From Pseudoalteromonas sp049257235 (GTDB lineage: Bacteria > Pseudomonadota > Gammaproteobacteria > Enterobacterales > Alteromonadaceae), in NCBI RefSeq assembly GCF_049257235.1, contig NZ_JBMMUF010000009.1, forward strand, positions 84,967 to 148,966: a stretch of 64,000 nucleotides of DNA. Direction: 5' to 3'. The notes beneath the pieces were generated by a model. That model was not told the DNA's origin, searched no databases, and saw only the letters and a list, made by a program, of their open reading frames with translations. The number at the start of each line of letters is the position of its first letter. Within the stretch, counting starts at the first letter, position 1. Shown here one piece after another: positions 1 to 9,356 of the stretch. The position numbers were made by a program, and so were the translations under genes.

Positions 1-2
1 CA

Positions 3-1064
3 ACCCTCTATGCACTGGCGTCTGCGCAATCATGCCGCTTCGGTGCAAAGGTGATCCCAGCGAGCTCCCTTGGCTTACCGATGGAATTTGCCAAGGTTAT
101 AGACGGTATGTTGTCAAAAGACCAGGGGGTTCGCGATCAAGCCGGGGATTACTTTATGCGTAACATGCCGGCGATGGCAAAAGCCTATATTCCAGATGAG
201 CATAGGGAGCCTAGCAAAGCGATGATCCCTTTTTGGTGTTCACAGGCAACGATTTTGCCAGATACTGTTGTGTATAGCTCACGTAAACAATTTTTACGCC
301 AAGCTGATAGTGAACATCGGCTAGTTGATGTAAATGACGCCCAATTAGAGCGCTACTACCGTGAGTTTTTATTTGATACCGGGGATACCGAAAAGGCATT
401 TTTAGCCTCGATTAGCCGTCTTGCAAAGTATCCGGTGGTGGGCGGCTTAAGTTTTCATTGGAAACACGACAACCTCTTTGTTGAGTCGAGCCTTATTTTG
501 TACGACCACACGCTCGAGTTAGCCTTTCAGGATGCGGTCGATAACACCATTAAATTAGCCCAAGGAATTGAGCAAAAAGGCTTATTCAAGTGCTGTTTGT
601 TTGATGCAAGGCAAACCATCCAATTAGAGCGGGATCACAGTGGTGCTTTTATTTTTGATTCTTTGCCAACGCTCAGCTATGACATTATCGACATCCCAAC
701 AGCGGAGACGCTGCGACCTCACTCATATTTTGAAGATGGCAAAGACCCTGATGAGCAGTTACAACTGCCAAAAAAGGTCATACAAAGCGTATTTGAACTC
801 AATAAAATTCATCACACAGGGTGTATTATTTTTGAATCATTGGAGCAGCGTATAAAAATACACCATTATTATCGCTTGCTCGATGCCAGCAAAGAGCTGC
901 GTTTCAAAGAGTTACTCAATGAAATTATGCAATATGCCATGAGCATCGACGGGGTTGGTGTTGCTGGATTTATGAAGCTACCATACAAAAACACCCGCGA
1001 ATTTTCTTTGTGTAGTCGTCAGCCAGATAATTTTCTTGCTAAAAACCCAAAAAAACATAGTTGA
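3..1064 (+). CDS. Unknown protein, 5' end outside window
   Basis: The reading frame is open from the first bases of the window to a TGA, so the true start lies upstream. A GTG at 51 could be read as a start, but the frame continues before it without a stop and no ribosome binding site is evident there, so I treat the gene as truncated. About 353 residues are visible. I do not recognise the family. The visible part looks soluble and mixed alpha/beta, with no signal peptide or membrane segment in it. It is followed by a long gene-free stretch before rmf and may be the last gene of its operon. Confidence 0.75.
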   Translation, partial: TLYALASAQSCRFGAKVIPASSLGLPMEFAKVIDGMLSKDQGVRDQAGDYFMRNMPAMAKAYIPDEHREPSKAMIPFWCSQATILPDTVVYSSRKQFLRQADSEHRLVDVNDAQLERYYREFLFDTGDTEKAFLASISRLAKYPVVGGLSFHWKHDNLFVESSLILYDHTLELAFQDAVDNTIKLAQGIEQKGLFKCCLFDARQTIQLERDHSGAFIFDSLPTLSYDIIDIPTAETLRPHSYFEDGKDPDEQLQLPKKVIQSVFELNKIHHTGCIIFESLEQRIKIHHYYRLLDASKELRFKELLNEIMQYAMSIDGVGVAGFMKLPYKNTREFSLCSRQPDNFLAKNPKKHS

Positions 1065-1551
1065 TGCAAAAATTAACATGTTTTTAGGAGGCTAAGATCT
1101 GCATTATTCGAAGCGCTTATTTTGTGCTTTATCGTCCCGATTTTATCCGACTATTTATTTCTAATATCCGCAAAAATTAAGCTTGAAATATGCAATGAAT
1201 GACGGCAAATTGAAGTTGTGGGCAAGGGAACTTAATGGTGTTTCTGCAGTCTACATCCAGTGTGGTTTTTTAGTGATGTAACTCTTGATTACCTTCACGC
1301 GTGTTCAACACATTGTGAACCACACCAAAGAGAATCTGTTGTTAAAGAGTCCAAGTAAACGGTCGGCGAACTTGAGGTACGACCAAAAATTTTTTTCGAA
1401 CTAATTTAAAAGAACTGTCAGCCAGTTACGTAATGTCAATACGACTGGTCAAATTTTAAACATTGCATGTGACGGTTTTATTAACTATTCATTACGTGTA
1501 GAGAATAAAAACTACACAGTACGAAAACTATAAATGGTGAGGACTTTACCT
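1065..1551. other. Gene-free region upstream of rmf
   Basis: About 490 bases between the truncated first gene and rmf contain no convincing reading frame. It must hold the rmf promoter; I could not identify a clear -10/-35 pair or operator. The only firm signal is a strong ribosome binding site, GGTGAGGA at 1536-1543, just before the rmf ATG. Confidence 0.5.
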
Positions 1552-1722
1552 ATGAAGAGACAAAAACGTGATCGTCTAGAACGCGCCCATTCTCAAGGTT
1601 ACAAAGCAGGCTTGGCAGGCCGCTCAAAAGAAAACTGCCCCTACCAACAACTCGACCCGCGCTCTCAATGGCTCGGTGGATGGCGAGAAGCCATAGAAGA
1701 ACGATCAATGTATAAAGTCTAA
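1552..1722 (+). CDS. rmf: Ribosome modulation factor
   Basis: RMF promotes dimerisation of 70S ribosomes into inactive 100S particles in stationary phase or stress. The 56-residue product begins MKRQKRDRLERAH and carries the conserved blocks GRSKENCPYQ and RSQWLGGWREA, nearly the same length as E. coli RMF (55 aa). A start six codons upstream is possible in frame, but ATG 1552 sits 8 bases after GGTGAGGA and gives the family N-terminus. A hairpin terminator follows directly. It converges with fabA, as in E. coli. Confidence 0.96.
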   Translation: MKRQKRDRLERAHSQGYKAGLAGRSKENCPYQQLDPRSQWLGGWREAIEERSMYKV

Positions 1723-1739
1723 TTTGAATTTGAATGAAC

Positions 1740-1767
1740 AACGCCGCTAATTAGCGGCGTTTTTTAT
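1740..1767 (+). terminator. Rho-independent terminator of rmf
   Basis: ACGCCGCT / AGCGGCGT stem with AATT loop, followed by a run of six T. It begins 18 bases after the rmf stop. Confidence 0.9.
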
Positions 1768-1951
1768 GGCTTGCTGTGCTGTGTGCACTTTAGACAAGTT
1801 AACCAAAATGGCACAGTGTGCGAGCAGGCTAAATAATGTGTGAACGTCACTAAGATGGTTCTAAGTACACAATTGTATTAAAAAGATCTTATCTTGTTAT
1901 CACATCAGTCATTGTGCGCTGCATCTGAGTATACGGCGATACCCAGTGGTA

Positions 1952-2467
1952 TTAGAATGCGCTAGTATCTTGGAACAAGCCAACTTTAAGGTCTTTTGCT
2001 TCGTAGATCACACGACCATCAACCTCAACTGTACCATCAGCCATACCCATGAATAATTTACGTTTAATAACGCGTTTCATTTCAATGCGGTAGGTTACTT
2101 TTTTAGCGGTAGGCAGGATTTGACCTGTGAATTTAACTTCGCCTACACCTAACGCGCGGCCAAGACCTGGGCCACCAGACCAACCTAAGAAAAAGCCTAC
2201 AAGTTGCCACATAGCGTCAAGACCCAAACAGCCTGGCATTACAGGATCACCTTTAAAATGACAATCAAAGAACCATAGTGATGGGTCTATATCTAGTTCT
2301 GCAACGATGTAACCTTTACCGTGTTCACCACCATCTTCTGTAATGGAGACGATACGGTCCATCATTAACATATTGTCACTAGGTAGGCGGCAATTGTTTT
2401 CGCCAAACATCTTGCCTTCACCACATAAAACTAAATCTTCTTTTGAGTAGCTATTCTTACGTTCCAT
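1952..2467 (-). CDS. fabA: 3-hydroxydecanoyl-ACP dehydratase/isomerase FabA
   Basis: FabA dehydrates beta-hydroxyacyl-ACP and isomerises trans-2- to cis-3-decenoyl-ACP, the entry step of anaerobic-type unsaturated fatty acid synthesis. The product from the ATG at 2467 is 171 aa (E. coli 172). The catalytic pair is seen as His70 in DCHFKGDPVMPG and Asp84 in GCLGLDAMWQ. The frame extends 16 codons further upstream, but the chosen start MERKNSYSKEDL matches the family. fabB is not adjacent. No FadR or FabR operator was confirmed in the upstream 240 bases. Confidence 0.96.
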   Translation of the reverse strand: MERKNSYSKEDLVLCGEGKMFGENNCRLPSDNMLMMDRIVSITEDGGEHGKGYIVAELDIDPSLWFFDCHFKGDPVMPGCLGLDAMWQLVGFFLGWSGGPGLGRALGVGEVKFTGQILPTAKKVTYRIEMKRVIKRKLFMGMADGTVEVDGRVIYEAKDLKVGLFQDTSAF

Positions 2468-2707
2468 AACACACTTTATCGTTTTAAAAATCTGCGGGTA
2501 CTTTAGCGTACACATGTACGCTAAACAACTCTGAGCAGTGATTTATTCGTGTATTTTTATAGAAGTTTTGTGTAATTACTGTGACAGCAGTGTAAAGAGC
2601 AGGTCTTATTAAGAATTATTGCTATTTCAAAGAGTAAAAGGGGGGAAATGTAGGTCTCTAACCTGTATAATTTGCTACAAACTCACATATGCGACATAGG
2701 CTATCTT

Positions 2708-3565
2708 ATGATTCTTTTCGTCAATAACCTTACAGTTATCGATTTTTCTTATTTTTGCACCAACCGTGGTCCGGTTGGAGAGAGTTGGATCGTCGATTTA
2801 ACGTTAGAGGGTGATTTGAATGAAGAGTCTATGGTTTTAGATTTTGCATTGGTTAAGAAGCAAGTGAAACGCATTATTGATGACAGTGTTGACCACTCAC
2901 TCGCAATTCCAATGTTGGCCGATATAAGTTTCTCAGAAAAAGAACACCTTTGTACCTTTGATGCGCAGTTTGGGGACGGTCACCACATAGCGATGACTGC
3001 ACCACATCAAGCAATAAGCAAAATAAATGCTGATGTCATTAACGAGAAGACCATCACCGAGCATTTGAAGGCGCTAATCTTGCCGCAACTTCCTAATAAT
3101 GTGAAAGGCATAGACATTGTATTGCGACCGGAACCGAGTAATAGCTTCTATTATCATTATTCACATGGGTTAAAGAAGCACGATGGCAATTGCCAGCGTA
3201 TTGTCCACGGTCACAGAAGTACTATTGGTATCGAAATTGACGGTATGCGTATGCCTCGGCTGCACAAACAATGGTGTGAACGTTGGCAAGACATTTACTT
3301 GCTAAGTGAAGAAGACAAGGTTGATGCATCCCAACTAGAGCATATAACGGCGAAAGACGGTGATGTATGTAGCCGCTATGAATCAACGCAGGGATTGTTC
3401 GAGCTTGCAATGAGCGCGCAACGAGTAGACGTTTTACCCTGTGACACAACGGTAGAGCTGATCAGTGACTTTATCGCTCAAGAAATTAAAAAGCAGCACC
3501 CAGACAGTAAAATAAAAGTGACTGCCTACGAAGGCGTGGGTAAAGGTTCAATCAGTTATGCGTAA
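2708..3565 (+). CDS. Two-domain 6-carboxytetrahydropterin synthase (QueD/PTPS) family protein
   Basis: This 285-aa protein looks like a tandem T-fold protein of the 6-pyruvoyl-tetrahydropterin synthase/QueD family. The N-terminal half has the family pattern GESWIVDLTLEGDLNEESMV. The second half has the zinc-type histidines in HGLKKHDGNCQRIVHGH around residues 155-175. QueD enzymes make a queuosine precursor from dihydroneopterin triphosphate; whether this long form does the same is not shown. I start at the ATG giving MILFVNNLTVIDFS; a start 12 codons upstream is also open. It overlaps the next gene by 8 bases, so the two are probably co-transcribed. Confidence 0.8.
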   Translation: MILFVNNLTVIDFSYFCTNRGPVGESWIVDLTLEGDLNEESMVLDFALVKKQVKRIIDDSVDHSLAIPMLADISFSEKEHLCTFDAQFGDGHHIAMTAPHQAISKINADVINEKTITEHLKALILPQLPNNVKGIDIVLRPEPSNSFYYHYSHGLKKHDGNCQRIVHGHRSTIGIEIDGMRMPRLHKQWCERWQDIYLLSEEDKVDASQLEHITAKDGDVCSRYESTQGLFELAMSAQRVDVLPCDTTVELISDFIAQEIKKQHPDSKIKVTAYEGVGKGSISYA

Positions 3566-4415
3566 TCTGATTCGCCTTGTTGGTGCATTATGTCTCAGTG
3601 CATACACTGGAATATGTGTTGCAGCTTCATCGTCTCTACCATTTCCCTTTGTCAGCGGTCAGATGACGCAAGGGGCAATGTTAGTAGGGCAGATCCCTCA
3701 AGCCAAAAAAGTGATGTTTGCAAAGCGCGAACTGCAACTCACCGAACAAGGGTATTTCGTGTTTGGTGTGGGGCGTGATGCAAATCAAAGCCAGGAATTG
3801 AAATGGTTAGATGACGCGCAACAATGGCGTACCATCAACTTTAGCATTGCCAAGCGAGATTATAAAATCGACCGTATTGAAGGTGTTGAGCGCAAGTATG
3901 TATCGCCACCAAAAGAGGTGCTCGATAGAATTCAAAAAGATGCAGCGCTGGTGAAATCTGCGCGATCTCAAGCATCTAACAGACAAGACTTTTTAAACCC
4001 TGTTTACAAACCCGCTGTTGGTCGAATTTCTGGTGTTTATGGCAGTCAACGTTACTTTAATGGTACGCCTAAACGCCCGCATTTTGGTCTTGATATAGCG
4101 AATAAAACTGGGACACCTATTTATGCACCACTGAGCGGAAAAGTGGTGCTTGCACAGCCTGATTTATATTATTCAGGCGGTACTGTAATTATGGATCATG
4201 GTTATGGGATTACTTCGACCTATATTCATATGCACAAACTCAACGTATCGCTTGGCGATGAAGTCTCTACAGGAGACATTATCGGCCAAATAGGCGCTAC
4301 GGGAAGGGTGACCGGCCCCCATTTAGATTGGCGTTTTAATTGGTTTAACACCCGATTAGACCCTCAGTTATTAATGATAGATACATTAGCGAGCGAAATT
4401 AGCACGAATGACTAA
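3558..4415 (+). CDS. Secreted M23 (LytM-type) metallopeptidase
   Basis: The 285-aa product begins with a signal peptide (about 23 residues ending in CVAA) and ends with an M23 peptidase domain from about residue 150. M23 enzymes cut peptidoglycan peptide cross-links or act as amidase activators in the periplasm. The HFGLDIA motif supplies His and Asp zinc ligands, and IHMH is present. The usual final HxH is GPHLDW, so the second His is Asp, as I recall in some marine gammaproteobacterial members; activity is therefore not certain. It overlaps its upstream and downstream neighbours by 8 bases each, which suggests translational coupling. Confidence 0.85.
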   Translation: MRNLIRLVGALCLSAYTGICVAASSSLPFPFVSGQMTQGAMLVGQIPQAKKVMFAKRELQLTEQGYFVFGVGRDANQSQELKWLDDAQQWRTINFSIAKRDYKIDRIEGVERKYVSPPKEVLDRIQKDAALVKSARSQASNRQDFLNPVYKPAVGRISGVYGSQRYFNGTPKRPHFGLDIANKTGTPIYAPLSGKVVLAQPDLYYSGGTVIMDHGYGITSTYIHMHKLNVSLGDEVSTGDIIGQIGATGRVTGPHLDWRFNWFNTRLDPQLLMIDTLASEISTND

Positions 4416-4845
4416 CCTTGTTGACAAAGAAGCTGTTGTTAAGCAGCGCATAAAAGATTCAATTACTCACGTAACGAAAACAGTGTTTCCAGGGCGTACG
4501 AATCATCACAATACGCTATTTGGTGGTGATGCATTGGCATGGATGGATGAAGTTGCGTTTATTGCAGCAACACGTTTTTGCCGTAAACCACTGGTAACTA
4601 TTTCGTCAGACAGGGTGGATTTCAAAGAAGCAATCCCAGCAGGCACGTTTGCTGAACTTGTTTCAAAGGTTGTTCATGTTGGTAATACCAGTTTAAAAGT
4701 TGATGTAGATATCTTTTTAGAAACGATGCACAAAGACGATAAGCATCTAGCTATTAGTGGCAGTTTTACCTTTGTCGCCGTTGATGAAAACCACAGACCA
4801 ACACCGGTTGTGTGTGACAAAATGCTCAATGGCTTCAAAGATTAA
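4408..4845 (+). CDS. Acyl-CoA thioesterase, hotdog fold
   Basis: The 145-aa product is a single hotdog domain of the YciA/acyl-CoA hydrolase type. The motif FPGRTNHHNTLFGGDALAWMDE (about residues 28-49) contains the substrate-site Asn and Asp of this family, and VDFKEAIPAGTF follows. It is expected to hydrolyse acyl-CoA thioesters in the cytoplasm; chain preference cannot be read from sequence. It overlaps the M23 gene by 8 bases and is followed by a terminator, so it ends the operon that starts with the QueD-like gene. Confidence 0.88.
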   Translation: MTNLVDKEAVVKQRIKDSITHVTKTVFPGRTNHHNTLFGGDALAWMDEVAFIAATRFCRKPLVTISSDRVDFKEAIPAGTFAELVSKVVHVGNTSLKVDVDIFLETMHKDDKHLAISGSFTFVAVDENHRPTPVVCDKMLNGFKD

Positions 4846-4850
4846 ATAAG

Positions 4851-4873
4851 AGGAAGCGTATGCTTCCTTTTTA
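4851..4873 (+). terminator. Terminator after thioesterase gene
   Basis: AGGAAGC / GCTTCCT stem with GTAT loop followed by TTTTTAT, six bases after the stop codon. Confidence 0.85.
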
Positions 4874-4983
4874 TCACACGCCTAAAATGAACACATCATA
4901 CAATTTAGCAAATATATACTTCTCGACTACGGTGTTAATGGTAAGAGTGGGGTTGATCAACACACTAGTCTTGATACATAAAA

Positions 4984-6921
4984 CTAACGTAGTGATTTAA
5001 CTACTAGATTAACGCTTTTAGCTAATTCAGACTGTTGTTGTTTCTCAAGCTGTTGTTGTTGATACGCTTCTTCTACATACAACGTTTTTACGAGATGGAT
5101 GTGCTGTGACAAATTCGGATGCTGTTTCGCTAAATAATCAAGCTGTTGTAATGGTGTTAGTTGATGGGCACTCAGTAAGCCTAGCTCCTCGGCTTTATCA
5201 AATAGTTTTTTCACCTGTATTGCGCTGAAGCTCATTATGATTTTGGGCTTGCGAGAGTGAATGATTAGCAACAGCAAGAGAATAAACCCGATACTCAGCA
5301 CCACTATCACCATGCTATATTGAGCAAGTCGGTTGCCGAGCAAATCTTTAAGCATGGTGGATTGTTTTTCACGGTCAAAACCCAACACCCATTTAGTCCA
5401 GGTATAGTCCATTTCTTCGAGTTTTAATCTAAGCCATTGCAGACTCTCGAAACTGCCCAGTTGCAATAAACCAAAATCTAGATTGTCTAAAAACTCTTGT
5501 TGTAATTCTTGCACTTGCGATAATGAACCATTGAGACGCTCTGGTGCGACCACAGCGGTGGCATCAAAGCGTTGCCATTGCTCGCCATCATGATACTCGA
5601 CCCATGCGTGAGCGTCATATTGATACACGGCAAGATAATTTTGCTTGGTAATTTGCTCACCACCGAGGTAGCCAGACACTAATCGAGCAGGGATCCCGGC
5701 GCTGCGCATAATGAACGCGCTGACACTGGCATAGTGACCGCAAAAGCCACGCTGTGTTTGCGTTAAGAAAATATCTAATGAGTCACTGCCAGTGATAGGT
5801 GTTGGCGTTAATGTGTAGCTAAATCCTTGCTCAGCGTAATATTGATACAGTGCACCAATAAACTCTTCAGTTGTGGAGGTTTGTAACTTTAATTTGCGCG
5901 CTAACTCACGCGAACGTGGATTACCTTGTTGTGGTAACGCGGTGTAGTAGTCGACCAATGTGTCGTTGAGTACTTTTGTCTGATAAAAACTATATTTAAG
6001 TGGATATTGAAAACTCGATGCTGTCATATTTTTTCTACGTAATAACCCATCTCGCAGGTTATGTACTTCATCGGAGTTACTTTCACCGTACCCTAAAGTA
6101 TAAAGCCATCGGTTACTGGTCTTTTCTAGATATATCGTCGCGCTGTTCGTGCCTTGCGTTTGTTCTGATGGAAGCCTTAACCGCATGGGCTCATCACGCT
6201 TATTCCACGCTTTTCCGTCAAATTCCTCGTGTAATATTGCTCGCCAATAGTAAGGACCTTGGGAAGGTCCGTTTGGAAATTCAGCGCGAAAAACAAGTTC
6301 ATCTGATTTTGCGAGGCTCGCGATATTAAAGGGGTCCACTTTTTCATTTAACCCTGTTTTGGCCGAACTTGCGCCAGGTAATTTCCAAAATGCGGGGAGT
6401 TTTGGCACGAATACCAGCATAATGGCAGCGAGCGGTAGTGCCACAAGTAAGGATTGAAACGCCTTAACAAACGCAACGCGTGATTTTTTTACGCCACTTA
6501 ATGCTGCCAGTGCAGCGGTGAGGCCAATGAAAAACAATGCAACAGCAACGCTTGCATACAGTGATTGCTTAAATAGGAATACGGTTGATATACAAAAGAA
6601 GGTTAATACTGCGACGTTTTTTAGAGTATGAGCGGTTCTAGCTTGCAATAATTTTAAAATACTCGCTTGCAAGAGCATGGTCACGAACAAAAGTACGTTT
6701 TGCTTGAGGGTCACTGTGATAAACAACACTGCAAGTAAGGCAGCTGCAAGTAAGTTTATCACCAAGGGCCCGGGGCGCTGTGTTCTTTCCGTAGCCAACA
6801 GTAAGTTCCATAAACACAAAAGCAGTAAAACACTGAGCAGCATGGTTGGAAATTCGTCGCTGATAAGCGCCAAAATGCCAATGTAGATTAGACTCAGAAT
6901 GATACTCGCAAAATTGACCAT
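4984..6921 (-). CDS. TgpA-like membrane transglutaminase-domain protein
   Basis: This is a 645-aa protein with about six hydrophobic segments in the first 190 residues, a periplasmic transglutaminase-like domain, another membrane segment near residue 520, and a cytosolic tail. The papain-like triad is visible as Cys394 (GFCGHYAS), His438 (DAHAWVEY) and Asp453 (RFDATAV). Related to Pseudomonas TgpA, which is essential there; the natural substrate is unknown to me. I start at ATG 6921, one base past the DUF58 stop, rather than 45 codons upstream inside DUF58. The tail is rich in Gln. It is the last gene of the RR-moxR-DUF58-tgpA run. Confidence 0.88.
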   Translation of the reverse strand: MVNFASIILSLIYIGILALISDEFPTMLLSVLLLLCLWNLLLATERTQRPGPLVINLLAAALLAVLFITVTLKQNVLLFVTMLLQASILKLLQARTAHTLKNVAVLTFFCISTVFLFKQSLYASVAVALFFIGLTAALAALSGVKKSRVAFVKAFQSLLVALPLAAIMLVFVPKLPAFWKLPGASSAKTGLNEKVDPFNIASLAKSDELVFRAEFPNGPSQGPYYWRAILHEEFDGKAWNKRDEPMRLRLPSEQTQGTNSATIYLEKTSNRWLYTLGYGESNSDEVHNLRDGLLRRKNMTASSFQYPLKYSFYQTKVLNDTLVDYYTALPQQGNPRSRELARKLKLQTSTTEEFIGALYQYYAEQGFSYTLTPTPITGSDSLDIFLTQTQRGFCGHYASVSAFIMRSAGIPARLVSGYLGGEQITKQNYLAVYQYDAHAWVEYHDGEQWQRFDATAVVAPERLNGSLSQVQELQQEFLDNLDFGLLQLGSFESLQWLRLKLEEMDYTWTKWVLGFDREKQSTMLKDLLGNRLAQYSMVIVVLSIGFILLLLLIIHSRKPKIIMSFSAIQVKKLFDKAEELGLLSAHQLTPLQQLDYLAKQHPNLSQHIHLVKTLYVEEAYQQQQLEKQQQSELAKSVNLVVKSLR

Positions 6922-6922
6922 A

Positions 6923-7900
6923 TCAGCTGGCACCTTGATTGAACGTAGCGAGCGCGCGTAATAACTTTTGATAGTGTGTCGCGCTGTTTTCTTGCCCAAA
7001 TGATGCTGTTGGTAAGCGCATAGCCAAAGGTGTCTGGCTATTTTTTGCCATTTCAACCGAGTAAGCCATCATGCATAGTGCTTGTTCTGTATTCGTTTGG
7101 AACTGAGCAAAATCGAGAATGCGCGATTGATTCGATTCTGTTACAAACTCTTTAACGAGGGTCTGTTCACGTTTGGCGTAATGTTTCCAAGATATACGTC
7201 GATAATCAACAAAATGCTTTTGCTCTTTAAGCCCATCAAATTCATCATTACCTGATTGCACATGTTTACTTTGCGCTGCATTGTCTTCATCGCTGTCGTG
7301 CACTGCGAGTGATTGCGAATGGTTGAGCGGTGAAGGGTAAACAAAGTAGGGCGCGTTGGTATCGAGGTAGCTCCACACTTGTGCAAGACCAAAAGGAAAA
7401 GTGGAGGAAATTTTCATGCGCTGTGCGTTGTATTTACCTCTTTTATCATTATGACAGGTGATGACTACATCACTCATTACATCATCTGCATAGTCCACCA
7501 ACACACAGGTCCCTTGCCAGTTAATCTTTATTGCATGGCTGGTTCGATATTCATTTTTAACCCGCAGCTTCATTGCCGAAGGTTGGTTTGAAAAACAATC
7601 TGGGATATCAACGAATTCAATGGTCAATCCCTTCATATTTACATAGGCCTGAATAAGCGACATTAACACCAACACCAGCATTAAGTAGGCGCAAACATGG
7701 ATGAGGTTGTTTTGATAATTGGTCGCAAGCAAGAAATTGAGCACAGCAATCAGCAAGAAAAACATCCCAAGCTTGGATGGCAGAACATACAAAGTACTGT
7801 GATCTAGAGTGATTCGCTTCTTTTTGTGTTTATTGCGAAGTAACAGCGCCTCAATATAACTAGTCAGTGGAGCCATCGCCTTGTGAACAAAGGCAAACAT
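6923..7900 (-). CDS. DUF58 domain protein
   Basis: This 325-aa protein has two hydrophobic segments at about residues 40-85 and a DUF58 region whose hallmark here is DEFDGLKEQKHFVDYRRISWKHYAKR (residues about 217-242). DUF58 proteins almost always sit between a MoxR ATPase and a transglutaminase or von Willebrand protein and are thought to be membrane-bound partners of the MoxR complex; function is otherwise undefined. It begins 1 base past the moxR stop and ends 1 base before tgpA. Confidence 0.88.
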   Translation of the reverse strand: MFAFVHKAMAPLTSYIEALLLRNKHKKKRITLDHSTLYVLPSKLGMFFLLIAVLNFLLATNYQNNLIHVCAYLMLVLVLMSLIQAYVNMKGLTIEFVDIPDCFSNQPSAMKLRVKNEYRTSHAIKINWQGTCVLVDYADDVMSDVVITCHNDKRGKYNAQRMKISSTFPFGLAQVWSYLDTNAPYFVYPSPLNHSQSLAVHDSDEDNAAQSKHVQSGNDEFDGLKEQKHFVDYRRISWKHYAKREQTLVKEFVTESNQSRILDFAQFQTNTEQALCMMAYSVEMAKNSQTPLAMRLPTASFGQENSATHYQKLLRALATFNQGAS

Positions 7901-7901
7901 A

Positions 7902-8810
7902 TTACAAGGGCACCTTTACCCGTCGTAATATATCGTCACATAAATTTGCTTGGCTATATGAATCATGCGGATTGATACGATGTTCACAAATGCTGGTAAA
8001 TACAGCTTGTACATCTTCAGGCATAACAAAGTCTCTGCCTTCGATAAACGCCCATGCTTTGGCTCCTTGAGCCAATGCAATACTCGCACGCGGTGACAGA
8101 GGATGGGCAATATCTTTATCGTGGCGAGTGATTGTTACTAACGCCAAAATGTAATCAACAACCGTGTTGGCAATTGTGATTTGGTCCACTTGGCTTTGCA
8201 TTTTTTTGAGCACGTCACAGGTAACTATGGCCGGTTTATCTTCATCTCTTTGTGGCCGAATACCTTTAATAAGCAACTTTTCTGCATCAGCTGGCGGAAA
8301 ACCAAGGCTTAACCGCATGAAAAAACGGTCTAATTGCGATTCTGGTAACGCGAATGTGCCAGATTGGTGCTGTGGGTTTTGCGTTGCAATGACAAAAAAA
8401 GGAGTAGGGAGCATGTAACGTTCAGAATCGATACTCACACAGCCTTCTTCCATTGCTTCGAGAAGCGCACTTTGAGTTTTTGGGCCAGCTCGGTTTATTT
8501 CATCGGCCAGTACAACTTGACTGAATATGGGGCCTTTGTGAAAAGAAAATTGCTGTTCTTTGGTATTGAAGATGCTTGCACCGAGAATATCTGCTGGGAG
8601 TAAATCACTGGTGAACTGAATTCGTTGGTAGCTCATGCCTAATGCTTGCGCTAAACCATGAGAAAGTGTTGTTTTTCCCATGCCGGGCAAGTCTTCTAAC
8701 AACAAGTGGCCTCGAGCAAGCATGGCACATAACGCCAATTTAATTTGTTGTTCTTTACCAAAAATAACGTCTGCAAGACCAAGCGTTAATTGCGTTAATT
8801 TTTCTCTCAT
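7902..8810 (-). CDS. MoxR family AAA+ ATPase
   Basis: This 302-aa AAA+ protein has Walker A DLPGMGKTT (about residues 38-46), Walker B VVLADEINRAGPKTQSALLEA, and sensor region VIATQNP. MoxR ATPases act as chaperones that mature or remodel partner proteins, here presumably the adjacent DUF58 and transglutaminase proteins at the inner membrane. It is separated by 5 bases from the response regulator gene upstream, which implies one transcript. Confidence 0.93.
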   Translation of the reverse strand: MREKLTQLTLGLADVIFGKEQQIKLALCAMLARGHLLLEDLPGMGKTTLSHGLAQALGMSYQRIQFTSDLLPADILGASIFNTKEQQFSFHKGPIFSQVVLADEINRAGPKTQSALLEAMEEGCVSIDSERYMLPTPFFVIATQNPQHQSGTFALPESQLDRFFMRLSLGFPPADAEKLLIKGIRPQRDEDKPAIVTCDVLKKMQSQVDQITIANTVVDYILALVTITRHDKDIAHPLSPRASIALAQGAKAWAFIEGRDFVMPEDVQAVFTSICEHRINPHDSYSQANLCDDILRRVKVPL

Positions 8811-8815
8811 GTGAT

Positions 8816-9196
8816 TTAACTAAGCTCCAATCGCTTCATAACCATATCAACCTTATTGGCGTTAAAAGGTTTGCTGATGTATTCCTGTGCACCGAATTCC
8901 CAATTATGTTCTACGTTTTCAAAGGAATTGTGATCAGCGCAAAGAATAATTTGGCTATGAGGATTGGCTTCACTTAAATAACTAACAATGTCACAACCAT
9001 CAGAATCTGGAAGTGCAACGTCAACAAAAATCACGCGGGGTTCGATTTGTTTAATGATAGGTGTAGCATCACTGATATCAGTGGTCTCACAGATCTGGTC
9101 ATAACCGAGCTCTGTAAGAATTGTACTCAAGGAGCGTCGCATCGACTTATCATCATCGATAATAAGAATGGGCTCTAAAGGACGAACAAATTCCAT
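8816..9196 (-). CDS. Single-domain response regulator
   Basis: This 126-aa receiver domain stands alone without an output domain. The acidic pair is in LIIDDDKSMRRS, the phosphoacceptor Asp is in VIFVDVALPDSDG, and the conserved Lys is in EYISKPFNA. It is the first gene of the moxR-DUF58-tgpA run, an arrangement suggesting that phosphorylation may control the MoxR system by protein contact. No histidine kinase gene is nearby. The Tn7-like island begins about 180 bases before its start, so its promoter lies between 9197 and the island end. Confidence 0.9.
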   Translation of the reverse strand: MEFVRPLEPILIIDDDKSMRRSLSTILTELGYDQICETTDISDATPIIKQIEPRVIFVDVALPDSDGCDIVSYLSEANPHSQIILCADHNSFENVEHNWEFGAQEYISKPFNANKVDMVMKRLELS

Positions 9197-9356
9197 AATG
9201 CATCTTTTTATTCGTGTTTTGATTAATACTATGCGATAAATTGTGATTGCTCAATATGTAAGACTCTTTAATACAAGTAGTTAGGCATGTAGTACGCAAA
9301 ATGTTGTTATCAATTCACACGTAATCAGTATAAGTGCCAAACATTACATGAAGATC

